NCBI GenBank assembly: GCA_963817855.1
Contig: CAWFQA010000003.1
Coordinates: 372,001-436,000 of the forward strand
Source of the DNA: JAKAAZ01 sp963817855
GTDB taxonomy: Bacteria; Acidobacteriota; Terriglobia; Terriglobales; Acidobacteriaceae
Direction: 5' to 3'
Length of the DNA: 64,000 nucleotides
In this document: positions 26,372-35,975 of the stretch, piece after piece
How the letters are laid out: every line of letters begins with the position of its first letter
Numbering within the stretch: the stretch's first letter is position 1
Position numbers and translations under genes: made by a program
Notes under the pieces: model-generated
Databases searched by the model: none
What the model was told of the DNA's origin: nothing
Seen by the model: only the letters and a program-made list of their open reading frames with translations

Positions 26372-28276
26372 ATGCCTACTCCACTCACGACCCAGACCCA
26401 ATCTTCGGCTCCTGCGGCTTCCAATCACAAAGGCATGGGAGCAATCCCGTATCCAGGCGGTGTCACGTTCCGCGTGTGGTCGATATTTGCTGATTCAATC
26501 TGTGTCGCCGGTGACTTCAATGGCTGGTCCACGACCGCAGCGCCGCTAGTCCGCGAGGGCACCAGCAACTATTGGTCTGTAGACGTGACTGGCGCGACCG
26601 AAGGCCAAGCCTATAAGTTTTTCGTCTCCTATGCGGCCAATCCGAACCATAGCCCATATCGAATGGACCCCTATGCGAGTTCGGTAGCTCCAGATGCGCA
26701 GGGAAATCTGAATGCGATCGTAGCCAGCAATAACATCCCTTATCAGGGCGGTTCGTATAGCACGCCGCCCTGGAATGCGGTGGTGCTTTACGAACTGCAT
26801 GTCCCAACTTTCAACGCGACTACAGGTGAACCAGGCACGTTCGACACGGCCATGATCCGGTTGCCGGAACTGGCCACTCTCGGCGTGAACGCCATTGAGC
26901 TAATGCCGCTTGGCCAGTTTTCCGGGAGCGCCAGCACCGGATACAACCCGGGCTACATTTTTGCCGTTGATTATGCCTATGGGGGTCCGGACTCGCTTCG
27001 GATTTATGTGAACGCTACTCACGCCCTCGAGATCGCTGTGGTGCTCGATGTGGTCCATAACCATGTTGACGGGCTGGATCTCTGGCAATTTGACGGATGG
27101 TCGATTGAAGGCAATCTTTGCTCATGGTGCAGTCCGAATGCCACCAACTACGTTGATGGCGGAATCTACTTCTTTCAGGACAGCCGTGCTCACACGCCAT
27201 ACTCGCATGCACGCTTTGATGTAGGACGGCCTGAAGTCCGTCAATATTTGTTCGATAACGTCACCCGTTGGCTTGAGGATCGCTTCCTCGACGGTCTGCG
27301 CTTCGATTCTGTTGTGAGCATCCGCAATATCCAAGACCAGTATAGAAACTGGCAACTTGTTCAACCGGTGCCGGAAGGTATTACGCTGTTGCAGCAATTT
27401 AACCAGCACGTCCAAAGCAGTCAGCCGTGGAAGATCATGATCGCGGAAGACCTCCAGGGCGATTCGTTGATTACTGCTCCGGCGAGTTCTGGTGGTTATG
27501 GATTCAATGCCCAATGGGACGACAACTTCTGTGGCAAGCTGCGCTGGGCAGCCACCGCACCCCTGGATAATGAGCGTAATATCGCCGATCTCGCTGGCTC
27601 CATTGCCGCAATGAATGGTGCGAGCGCCTTTCAGTCAATTCTGTATGACGAGAATCACGATAAAGATGACCCGAATCAGGGAGGAGGCCGCTTGCCCGCC
27701 ATCATCGGGAATGGTCAGGCGGATAACTGGTTCGCGAAGAAGCAATCAACGCTCGCAGCTTGTGTCGTGCTCACTGCGCCAGGAATTCCGATGCTGTTTA
27801 TGGGTCAGGAATTCTTAGAATATCGTCCATTTCCGAATTCAAATGGATATCCGGAACCCATCGATTGGAGCCGCAAGGACACTTACCAGGGTATTTGGAC
27901 GCTGTATCGTGACATGATCAACTTGCGCCTGAACTCAGCCAACACTCGCGGTCTGCGTGGACGAAACATTCATGTGCTGCCGGTGTTCAGCGACAACGTG
28001 ATGGTGTATCACCGCTGGGACCAGGGTGGGCCAGGAGACGACGTCATCGTTCTGTGCAATTTTTCGAGTCAGCGTTTTCAGAATTATCAAGTCGGCATGC
28101 CTAGACCTGGCATGTGGCGGGTTCGCTTCAACAGCGATGCGAGAGGCTATGATGCATACTTCGACAACTGGCCAAGCTTCGATACAGACGCAAATGGCGC
28201 TGCATTGAATGGGATGCCATGCAGTGCAGATATCAGCTTCGGCGCTTACACCTGTCTCGTGTTATCACAGGAATAA
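26372..28276 (+). CDS. GH13 alpha-glucan branching-enzyme-like protein
   Basis: 634 residues from the ATG at 26372, with GGAG eight bases upstream. An N-terminal CBM48-like module (PYPGGVTFRVWSIFA ... VAGDFNGW) is followed by a GH13 barrel: VVLYELHVPTF, IELMPLGQF, VVLDVVHNHV. Catalytic residues are in place: the nucleophile Asp312 in GLRFDS, the acid/base Glu359 in IAEDLQ and the transition-state Asp430 in ENHDKDD. A C-terminal beta domain follows. This arrangement suits 1,4-alpha-glucan branching enzymes or trehalohydrolase-like enzymes. There is no signal peptide, so it acts in the cytoplasm, presumably on glycogen or trehalose precursors. No other glycogen gene is near. The gene is intact. 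Confidence 0.87.
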   Translation: MPTPLTTQTQSSAPAASNHKGMGAIPYPGGVTFRVWSIFADSICVAGDFNGWSTTAAPLVREGTSNYWSVDVTGATEGQAYKFFVSYAANPNHSPYRMDPYASSVAPDAQGNLNAIVASNNIPYQGGSYSTPPWNAVVLYELHVPTFNATTGEPGTFDTAMIRLPELATLGVNAIELMPLGQFSGSASTGYNPGYIFAVDYAYGGPDSLRIYVNATHALEIAVVLDVVHNHVDGLDLWQFDGWSIEGNLCSWCSPNATNYVDGGIYFFQDSRAHTPYSHARFDVGRPEVRQYLFDNVTRWLEDRFLDGLRFDSVVSIRNIQDQYRNWQLVQPVPEGITLLQQFNQHVQSSQPWKIMIAEDLQGDSLITAPASSGGYGFNAQWDDNFCGKLRWAATAPLDNERNIADLAGSIAAMNGASAFQSILYDENHDKDDPNQGGGRLPAIIGNGQADNWFAKKQSTLAACVVLTAPGIPMLFMGQEFLEYRPFPNSNGYPEPIDWSRKDTYQGIWTLYRDMINLRLNSANTRGLRGRNIHVLPVFSDNVMVYHRWDQGGPGDDVIVLCNFSSQRFQNYQVGMPRPGMWRVRFNSDARGYDAYFDNWPSFDTDANGAALNGMPCSADISFGAYTCLVLSQE

Positions 28277-28939
28277 AGAGGACGTCATTTCAGCACCTCC
28301 GATGGCTCATGGCAAACTCCTCTCTCGGGCAATCTGCCGAGTCGCTGGTCGAGCCGGCGAGTCGCGGCTGATTGTTTCGCGGAAGGTGATCAAAGCCCGC
28401 ATAGCGGCTTCCAACAGGAGCCGGGAAATCTCCAGTTTTCAGTAGATTTCTATGTTGGATTCCATACGCTCGTCCCTGCTTATGTTGCTAACTGCTGAAA
28501 TGGGAGACTTTCCGGGAAAGAAAGTTTGGCCCTGCGATTGCTCTTCTTTGACTCGATTAGCGTCATTTTAAGCCTTTAGGTGGTCGGAGGACACCGTGCC
28601 AATCGGAATCCTGGATCGTTTCCAACGAGTGGTTCTCCGCGCCGCTCACAAAACGGCGTCACCTTGTTGGACTGCTGTATTTTCCTTAAACTTTGATTCT
28701 CTCTCCCACCCATCGGACAGAATCCTGTTGGCCCCGACCACGCAAATACAAGCCCTGCCTATGTGCGGTTCCGAGTTGATGATCGAACCATCTCTCCGCA
28801 CCCCAAAGCTGCCAGCTAGCTTTCCCATCGGCCTGGTCGTCAATTGACCGCCAACCGAAGCAAACGAACATTGATGGTTGCTTCGTTGTACCTGCGTTCG
28901 CTGTAGCCTCACAATCCGGCTGTTGGAGGAACACATTCG
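28277..28939. other. 660-bp gap before the Oar-like receptor
   Basis: Several short open frames exist but none has family features or a ribosome-binding site that convinced me. The only structure noticed is the inverted repeat at 28856-28885. The promoter of the TonB receptor gene should lie in its last 150 bases. Confidence 0.4.
28856..28885. promoter_or_regulatory. Inverted repeat upstream of the Oar-like receptor
   Basis: CGAAGCAA (28856-28863) and TTGCTTCG (28878-28885) are exact inverted repeats 14 bases apart, 55 bases before the receptor start. Position suggests an operator; no regulator gene is adjacent. Confidence 0.3.
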
Positions 28940-31900
28940 ATGAAGGTCCTAATGTCCCGCATTGCTGTTGTCTTGGTTTTTGTCTTCGGCGTCACCTTCG
29001 GCTATTCCCAGACAACCGCAACCGTCACCGGCGTTGTGACAGACTCACTGGGCGCAGTCATGCCGGGAGTCTCCGTCGTACTTTCAAACCCGACGACAGG
29101 CGTCAGTTATACGGTCAAGACGAACTCTGCCGGGTCGTATCGCGTGCCCAACGTCCCACCAGGTCCGGGTTATTCCATCGAGTTTACGTTCGAGGGTTTC
29201 TCTCCTTATCAGGTGAAGAACTTCTACGTCAACGTCGCCACTCCCGCCAACAGAATGCGAGGCTCTCGCCCGGCACCACGCTCGCGTGCGAGTTACGCGA
29301 CTGGCGCGCAGGGTGTGACGCTGAACACCACGGACGCCAGCATCGGCAATAATTTCCAAGTGTCGAAGCTGCAAGATTTGCCGGTGTAGACCGCACCTCG
29401 CCGGCAGTGCTGTTCTCGCTACGCCTGGTGTCACGAATACGGGTGAGGGCATTACCCGGTACGGCTCCGACCACCGGCGCCCGGTCGACCAAACCAACAC
29501 CACCGTTGACGGCCTGGATGTAAATGATTTCGCCACCGGCAACTTTCGATCCATTACCGCGAACGCGCCCGTCGACTCTGTGCAGGAGTTCCGCGGCACT
29601 ACCGCAGGCTTTACAGCCGATAGCGGCCCTGGCGGAGGAGGACAGTTCCAACTGGTCACTCGCAGCGGAACCAATCAGTGGCATGGCAACGCGAACTTGT
29701 ATCACCGCGACAACTCCACGACTGCCAACGACTGGTTCAATGCCGAGGTCGGCAATCGCACGCCGAAACTGGTGCAGAATCAATTTGGCGGCGCGTTGGG
29801 AGGGCCGATCAAGCACGACAAGCTGTTTTTCTTCTTCAATTATCTCGAACTCTCGAATCTCGCAGGATTCGACCGAGCTTCGTACTGTACCGCTACCATC
29901 CTTTACAGCCGGTAATGTCTCCTACATCAACAACAGCCCCGGCTGCGTCTTTACAAGCCGACAGAATACGACCCCCGGCTGTATCGGCTCACTCACGCCC
30001 GCCCAGGTCGCAGCGCTGGATCCGGCGGGTATTGGAGAGAGCCCACAGGTACTGGACCTGTTCCAGCATCGTTATCCCGCGGCGAATGACTTAACCACGG
30101 GAGATGGCGTGAACACGGGCGGGTTTCGTTTCAATGCACCCACGCCGGACGACATGACCAACTATGTGGGCCGCGTCGACTGGGTAGTGAATGACCGAAT
30201 CAAGATCTACGGCCGCGGTACGATCGCACGCGAGAACCAAGTCCAAGACGGCTCGCAGTTTCCCGGCGATCCGCCCGCAGGTCAGTTTGTCGACCGCAGC
30301 TATGGCTATGTCGCCGGTATGGATTGGCAGATCAGCCCCTATAAATTCAACCAGTTCATCTATGGCAGCACGGTGCAGGACTACGACTTCCCGCGCCCGT
30401 CCAATCCGGAAGGCATCTACCAGGTTTCCTTCGCGACCGGCGTGACCACGCTGCTGGATGATCCATACTCCAGTCCATCCAATGCCCAGTCGCGACGCGT
30501 GCCGATTCCCGAAATCAGCGATAACTTCACATGGATCCTCGGCCGCCACTCACTCCAAATCGGAGGATATTTCAAGTGGATCACCTCGCATGAGCAGACC
30601 ACGCTGGACTACAACTCTTATGGCATGGGTCTGGGCGGCGAAGTGCAGGGCTTGAACGCCAAATTGCGCCCGGCGAACCTGCTGACGCCGAGCGGTACCG
30701 CCCAGGTGACCTACGACAGCGCCTTCGCGGCCATGCTGGGACGCGTCGGTTCCTTAGCCAGCACCTTCAACTACGACGCAGCCGGGAACCCGCTGCCCCA
30801 GCCATCTGGCTCGGTGCGGAACTTCCGGTACTACCAAACCCAACCCTACGTTGCCGACACCTGGAAGGTCACTCCGACGCTGACCGCTTACCTTCGGGGT
30901 CAACTACCAGTACTTCTCGGTGCCGTACGAAACCAACGGATTGGAGACCGTACAGACCACCACCTTTGACGATTATTTCTCGGCGCGCCAGAAGCAGAGC
31001 GCTGCTGGGTCAGAGCGGCCCCAACGCGGTGCCGTTCATTACGTATCTGCTGGGCGGCCCCAAGAATCACGGCCCCGGCTATCTACAAGTCCAACCCGCT
31101 GGAGTTCGCACCTCGTTTTGCTTTCGCCTATAATCCGGGATTTGATCCTGCCACGGTCATCAACGGCAGCATCGGCATCGTCTACGACCGCACAATCATC
31201 AATGCCGTGCAGTACCAGCAGAGCCAATATTCCTACCTGTTCCAGCAGAACAGCACGAGTGAACTTACGGCAACGGCAGCGATCCGGTCGGCTCGCTGCA
31301 AGAATGATCCCCGCCTCGCCAATCCGCCGACAGCCGTAGCGCCCGCCAACACCCAAGGCCCCGTTTCAGCCCTATGTCGACGGCAACGGAACCCATATCG
31401 GTTTGCAAAATGGTGGCGTCTTCAACGAGATGATCGACCCGAGCCTGAAAGACTCCGTACTCGATTCTGATCAACGTCGGGATGCAGCACCAGTTCGCCG
31501 GTTCCTACATTCTGAAGCTCAACTACGTCGGCCGTCTCGGCCGCCGCCTGCTCGCCCAGGCCGATGCCAACCAGTTCATCGACTTTCCCGACCAGGCTTC
31601 GGGACAACTGATGTCGCAGGCCATGGCGAATGTCACCACCGAATTACGCAATGGGCCGATTCGGCCAATCTGCCCGCGGAGCCCTGGTGGGAAAACCAGC
31701 TTGCCGGCCGGCATCGGAGTCGCCAACGGCTATCCCAACAACACCTCCTTCGTCGCCGACAATCTGTCGTCGCTGGTCGTACAAAGGAGATTTCGCCGAT
31801 ACCATTTAGGCTCTTGGCCGGCCTGCTGAATCCCAACGTCGGCATGGCCTCCCAGTTCTGCTGAGAACACCATGTACACCAACAAAGGCTTCTCCAGCTA

Positions 31901-32717
31901 CAACGGGTTGCTGGTCACCCTGCAGAAGAACCTGACCCACGGCCTGCAGTTCGACTTCAACTACACCTGGTCGCACTCCATCGACAACGTTTCGCTCATC
32001 GCCAACCAGATCGCCTTCGGAGGCTACGGCTTCATCTGCGATGCCGTTCATCCCCGCGAATGCCGCGGCAATTCCGACTTCGACATCACCAACTACCATC
32101 AGCAGTGACTTCACCTATTCGTTACCATTCGGCCGGGGACGTCAGTACGCCAGCAGTATTCCCTGGTGGCTCGATGAGTTGGTCGGCGGCTGGGACATCA
32201 GCGGCATTCCCACCTGCCACACCGGCGCAGGCATATAGCCCCGGTCAGCAGTGCCTTCGTCGCGGGCTTTTCCAATGACGCTCCAGCGATCCTCGTCGGG
32301 TCCCAAGAGCGCCTTGCGGCACCACCAGCACATCGATCGCCAGCGGCGCCGTGCTACCTCTACGCCAATCCCGGCAACGCTGCCGCCGCCTTCACCGGGC
32401 CGGTAGGACTCAAGATCGGCAGCCGCAACATCCTGCGTGGGCCGAACTTCTTCAACCTGGACGCCGGTCTCGCCAAGAACTTTATGCTGATCCCATCCAA
32501 AAATCTTATACTTCAGTTTCGCGCCGACGCCTTCAATGTGCTCAATCACCCGAACTTCGACCAGATCAATTACTTCAACTATTCCGGCAACGTGGACGTC
32601 ACCCAACCCAGCAGCTTCGGCCAGTTGCCGGCTCTGGTATCCAATCCTGCTACCGGCGGTCCAAGCGCGCCCGGCGGACCTCGCGTCCTCCAGATCTCCG
32701 GACGCATCCAGTTCTAA
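28940..32717 (+). pseudogene. Oar-like TonB-dependent receptor, many frameshifts
   Basis: Reconstructed as roughly 1250 residues. GGAGG lies upstream of the ATG. A signal peptide (VVLVFVFGVTFGYSQ) is followed by a carboxypeptidase-regulatory-like beta domain (VTGVVTDSLGAVMPGVSVVL, then TNSAGSYRVPNVPPG). The plug (LDVNDFATGNFR ... VQEFRGTTAGFTADSGPGGG) and barrel (YVGRVDWVVNDRIKIYGRG, FQYQ-like strands) follow in changing frames, ending with RVLQISGRIQF at the C terminus, the usual closing strand. Such receptors are the commonest outer-membrane proteins of Acidobacteria and import polymers or oligomers. About ten frame breaks occur, most one base. A strong terminator follows. No substrate can be inferred. 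Confidence 0.85.
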
Positions 32718-32730
32718 AACTTCAACAGCC

Positions 32731-32770
32731 AAAAGGCCTGCCGCAATCTGCGGCAGGCCTTTTCTTTTTT
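32731..32770 (+). terminator. Rho-independent terminator of the Oar-like receptor
   Basis: AAAAGGCCTGCCGCA and TGCGGCAGGCCTTTT form a perfect 15-base stem with an ATC loop, followed by CTTTTTT. It starts 13 bases after the receptor stop. Strong, classical form. Confidence 0.92.
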
Positions 32771-32978
32771 GTTGACGACACCAGCGATACGCATCAGAAC
32801 CGGTCATAACAACGGAAGACCAGCGGCGCGTCAGAACCTGGGTGGGCGCCGCAGCCCCAGCCGAATCATTCTCCACCTCTTCAAAAACTCATTGACACCA
32901 TCCGCGGAGTTTTCACTGCCGGAAACCTTGCTGGCGGTCCACCGAAGTGGAAGGGGTTCCGGCCGGTTACAGGGCCCA

Positions 32979-33110
32979 ATGACCTTCGATCGCGAAGATT
33001 ATGGAATAGACAGCAGTATCCGGTTCATCAGAATCGCCAATCGTCTTGAGGTGGATGTGGATCTGACGGCCAGGCGTGTTGGCGGGCCAGCGGTGGTATT
33101 CAAAGATTGA
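32979..33110 (+). pseudogene. YceI-family C-terminal fragment
   Basis: The translation TFDREDYGIDSSIRFIRIAN, then RLEVDVDLTARRVGGPAVVF, matches the last 40 residues of YceI-like proteins, whose final strands read 'FdRkdYGM ... ipFIRIaDRVEVtvdL'. YceI proteins are periplasmic lipocalin-like binders of isoprenoids. A GGCCC block and alternative frame precede it, with traces such as TEVEGVPAGYR in another frame, but no complete upstream part was found between the terminator at 32770 and this point. A remnant, or the end of a gene with heavy frame damage. The rest of 32771-33225 holds nothing else I recognise. Confidence 0.5.
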
Positions 33111-33225
33111 CCAGCGCGCCAGCACGAATCTCCTCGGGGTGCATGCAGCAGGAAATCTCTCTTATAGTTATCTTGTGCATTGAGCTGCTCTCGCGCGACG
33201 GCGCTGCAATCGGCAGGAGGCACAG

Positions 33226-33522
33226 ATGAAACTCGACGAATTCAAAGCATCGGTTGCACATCAGGAACCGCCCTCCGGCTTGTCGATTCCGCTGCTGGCG
33301 TTATGGTGGGAGATGAAAGGCGAATGGACGCAGGCCCATTCCCTGGTCGACGAGCTGGAGACAAAAGATGGTATGGCCGTCCACGCCTATCTGCACCGCA
33401 AAGGGGGACAGCTCGCAAACTCCGACTACTGGTATGGGCGGGCCGGGCGCGAATTCTATCGGGCGGATCTGGGGGATGAGTGGCAGACGCTGGCCGCTGC
33501 GCTGCTATCCTCCGCCGAATAA
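33226..33522 (+). CDS. Conserved hypothetical protein, 98 residues
   Basis: A small soluble protein with AGGAGG six bases before its ATG, which makes expression very likely. It is rich in Trp and charged residues (LLALWWEMKGEWTQAHSLVD, YLHRKGGQLANSDYWYGRAG) and looks all-helical, like a half tetratricopeptide-type fold. I do not recognise a characterised family. Its last 18 bases overlap the end of the convergent mutarotase-like gene. No partner on the same strand. Confidence 0.75.
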   Translation: MKLDEFKASVAHQEPPSGLSIPLLALWWEMKGEWTQAHSLVDELETKDGMAVHAYLHRKGGQLANSDYWYGRAGREFYRADLGDEWQTLAAALLSSAE

Positions 33523-34695
33523 ACCTGGTGCATTATCGCTGCGCAGAAAAGCGAGTGCGCCGCGTGCGACGAGCGTCGCCTGCGCGCCGCGGGCTTCATG
33601 CAGCATAATTTTGTCCTCGCTCACCGTGACATCCTGAACCTCACGCCACGTCTTCGGCACATCGGCAAGAAACATCAGCCACGACTCATTCAGTTTCCCA
33701 TGGGGCGGCACTGTGCGATCGATCGGGCCGTCGAAGTTCGCGTGCTGCCGTTCCATTTCCTCTTTTCCCACCGGCAACGGAGTGGTGCCAAACTCCAGTC
33801 CGAGCGCCCGCGTTCTCGCGTTCCAGGGAGCGGTATCTCTGGCGCGGTTTTCGTGCCACATCGTCAGCCAGGGAAAGTCCGCGGAGCGAAAGCAGTATCC
33901 AAACACCAACCCCAATTCCCAATTCAGCGCGCAGATAAATCCAATCTCCCGCTCCATGTTCTGCTGCAACCCGGCCACAAAGCCCCCATTCGGCCGTGCA
34001 AACGGGCGCCGCAAATCCCGTCGTCCATGGGCCTCTGTATCGACAAATGGCCACTCAAACGGCTTGTCTGAGGGAAGCAGGCACGGCCCGTCGTAAGCAA
34101 ACGGCCACGTCCGGCCTTTGCCTACCGACGCGGCAATGCTGCACGACTCCGCATTCACCAGCGGCTCACCCAACGTCGCATGCTGTTGCCATTGAATTTC
34201 TCGCGGAGTATCGCGCAGATTGCGCACCTGCTCCTGCACCCGCACCACGGATTCGCCCGGCGTGATATGGATTTTCCGCAGCGCCTGCAATCCCGTGATT
34301 GGCAACTCCGCACGCATCGCTAAGCCCGCGTCGAGTGGCCCATCACTCTCACAAATCCAGTCGGCAATCCCCGCCTCTCCATGCAGCGTCACCCCAAGGC
34401 TGGCCTCCAGGTCCGACGGAGGTCCAAAGCAATCGAGGCAAAGCGAATGGCCGGAATAGGACGCCAGGAAAGTGCCTACCGGCCTGCCGCCATATTGTTT
34501 CGCGAGCTCATCATGCTCCGGAGTCAGGGGATCTACCGTCGTCCATGGAGATTCCCAAATCACATTTTCCGTCGCGTGCCCGCTGCTTGGCGTAAACGAG
34601 AACGATGCGATATGGCCGCCCCCCGCCAGCATCGTCAATTCCACCCGATCATTGCCGATATGGAACGCGCTCCTGCCCTTCCATTCTGTTTTCAT
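33505..34695 (-). CDS. Galactose-mutarotase-like superfamily protein
   Basis: 396 residues, cytoplasmic (no signal peptide). The first strands VELTMLAGGGHIASFSF, then NVIWESPW, and the later IHITPGESVVRVQEQVRNL with QWQQHATLGEP fit the beta-sandwich of aldose-1-epimerase and DUF4432-like proteins; the H-A-T-L-G-E-P segment is where these proteins hold substrate-binding His residues. The Trp-rich part WLTMWHENRARDTAPWN and the tail also fit. The sugar substrate is unknown. The 3' end overlaps the small convergent gene by 18 bases. The start at 34695 lacks a strong ribosome-binding site but no better one exists. Confidence 0.6.
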   Translation of the reverse strand: MKTEWKGRSAFHIGNDRVELTMLAGGGHIASFSFTPSSGHATENVIWESPWTTVDPLTPEHDELAKQYGGRPVGTFLASYSGHSLCLDCFGPPSDLEASLGVTLHGEAGIADWICESDGPLDAGLAMRAELPITGLQALRKIHITPGESVVRVQEQVRNLRDTPREIQWQQHATLGEPLVNAESCSIAASVGKGRTWPFAYDGPCLLPSDKPFEWPFVDTEAHGRRDLRRPFARPNGGFVAGLQQNMEREIGFICALNWELGLVFGYCFRSADFPWLTMWHENRARDTAPWNARTRALGLEFGTTPLPVGKEEMERQHANFDGPIDRTVPPHGKLNESWLMFLADVPKTWREVQDVTVSEDKIMLHEARGAQATLVARGALAFLRSDNAPGLFGGG

Positions 34696-35066
34696 GCCGT
34701 CTGCCCTGACTGATTCACAATTGTCCTTTCATGCAGCTCGTGTCCGTGGCTCCGAGCACGTATGCAATCGCACCGCAAATCGCACGGGCGTAGCAAACCA
34801 AAAACACCGCGGCAGTGGAATTTCGCCCGCACTCCTCGATTACGTTACACCTCTGGACCTCGCTCCCCTGCGGTTGAGATGGCTGCATCGCGAACTGTAG
34901 TATCTAAACTGCAATCTTTTCAAAGCGCTTGCCCTTCATCGCAAGGTTGCGCCGTGTCACAATCAAACCTGGATGAGAGTGCCGCCAAGGCCAGCCTTTT
35001 TCGAGGCTTATTCATCTTAGGGTGTGAGCGCTCCCAACCAATGCAGCCGTATCTGCCGACGAAGAC
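34696..35066. other. Divergent intergenic region
   Basis: No gene is seen between the minus-strand mutarotase-like gene and the plus-strand YihY gene. No repeat or strong hairpin was noticed. It presumably holds both promoters. Confidence 0.4.
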
Positions 35067-35975
35067 ATGGAGAAAGCAAAGGCGGTACCGAAGGCTTTCC
35101 ATCACCGGCGTCTTCCCAGCGCCTTGTCGCTCGGCGGTCTCTCTGTGGGCACCCTCACACGCCGCGTATGGTCTTCGCTGATTCAGGATGAGATCATCGA
35201 CCGCTCGGCCGAGCTTGCATATTATTTTCTCTTCGCCATGTTTCCGGCCCTGATCCTGTTGTCCGGCATGTTCAGTCTGTTCGCGAGTACCAGTGCACGA
35301 GCCAACCTGGAATTGATGTTGTATCTCGCAAAGGTCATCCCTCCTGCGGCCTTTGCATCGGTCGAAGCAGCCTTCAGCCAAACTACCCACCACAGCAACA
35401 CCGGGCACATTGCGTTTGGCGCGATTACAGCCTTATGGGCGGCCACATTCGGCATGTCCTCGGCACAGACGATCCTGAATGCCATCTACCGAACCAAGGA
35501 AACTCGCCCCTACTGGAAAGCGAAAACAATTGCCATGATCTCCACCATGGCCATCTTCGTTCTGGTGTGCAGCGCCATGCTTCTCCTCGTGCTGGGCGAT
35601 GACCTGGCCAAGATTTTCAGCAACGTCTTGATGTTCAACCCCGCCATGATGAGCTTATGGAAAGTTGTGAAATTTGTGGCCGCATTGTTTTTCATGTTGA
35701 TGGTTTTTTCCATAACCTATCGATGGGGTCCGGCTGGCGACCAGCGCCACTGGCGGTGGATCTCCCCGGGAGCGATCGCCGGCATTTTAGGATGGCTGGC
35801 AGTATCGCTGGGCTTCCGAATCTATCTCCACTTTTACAACCCATACGCCACTACCTACGGTTCGTTCGGCGCCGTCATTGTCTTATTGACCTGGTTTTAT
35901 GTGAGCGGCTTTATGCTGCTGCTGGGCGCGGAAATTAACTCCACAATCGAGCGCGCTTACGATTTCGCCACGTAA
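35067..35975 (+). CDS. YihY/virulence factor BrkB family membrane protein
   Basis: 302 residues with six predicted helices, for example LAYYFLFAMFPALILLSGMF, TIAMISTMAIFVLVCSAMLL, VVKFVAALFFMLMVFSITYR and AIAGILGWLAVSLGFRIYL. The signature blocks DRSAELAYYFLFAMFP near the start, YNPYATTYGSFGAVIVLLTW and LLLGAEINSTIERA near the end are those of the YihY/BrkB (formerly 'RNase BN') family. The family has no proven activity; transport has been suggested. The start at 35067 has only a weak ribosome-binding site. The gene is convergent with addA and its last 19 bases overlap the addA 3' end. Confidence 0.9.
   Translation: MEKAKAVPKAFHHRRLPSALSLGGLSVGTLTRRVWSSLIQDEIIDRSAELAYYFLFAMFPALILLSGMFSLFASTSARANLELMLYLAKVIPPAAFASVEAAFSQTTHHSNTGHIAFGAITALWAATFGMSSAQTILNAIYRTKETRPYWKAKTIAMISTMAIFVLVCSAMLLLVLGDDLAKIFSNVLMFNPAMMSLWKVVKFVAALFFMLMVFSITYRWGPAGDQRHWRWISPGAIAGILGWLAVSLGFRIYLHFYNPYATTYGSFGAVIVLLTWFYVSGFMLLLGAEINSTIERAYDFAT

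Noticed and set aside
35067..35975. Ribonuclease BN annotation for the YihY gene
   Set aside because: That name came from an old misassignment; the protein is an integral membrane protein with no nuclease motif.
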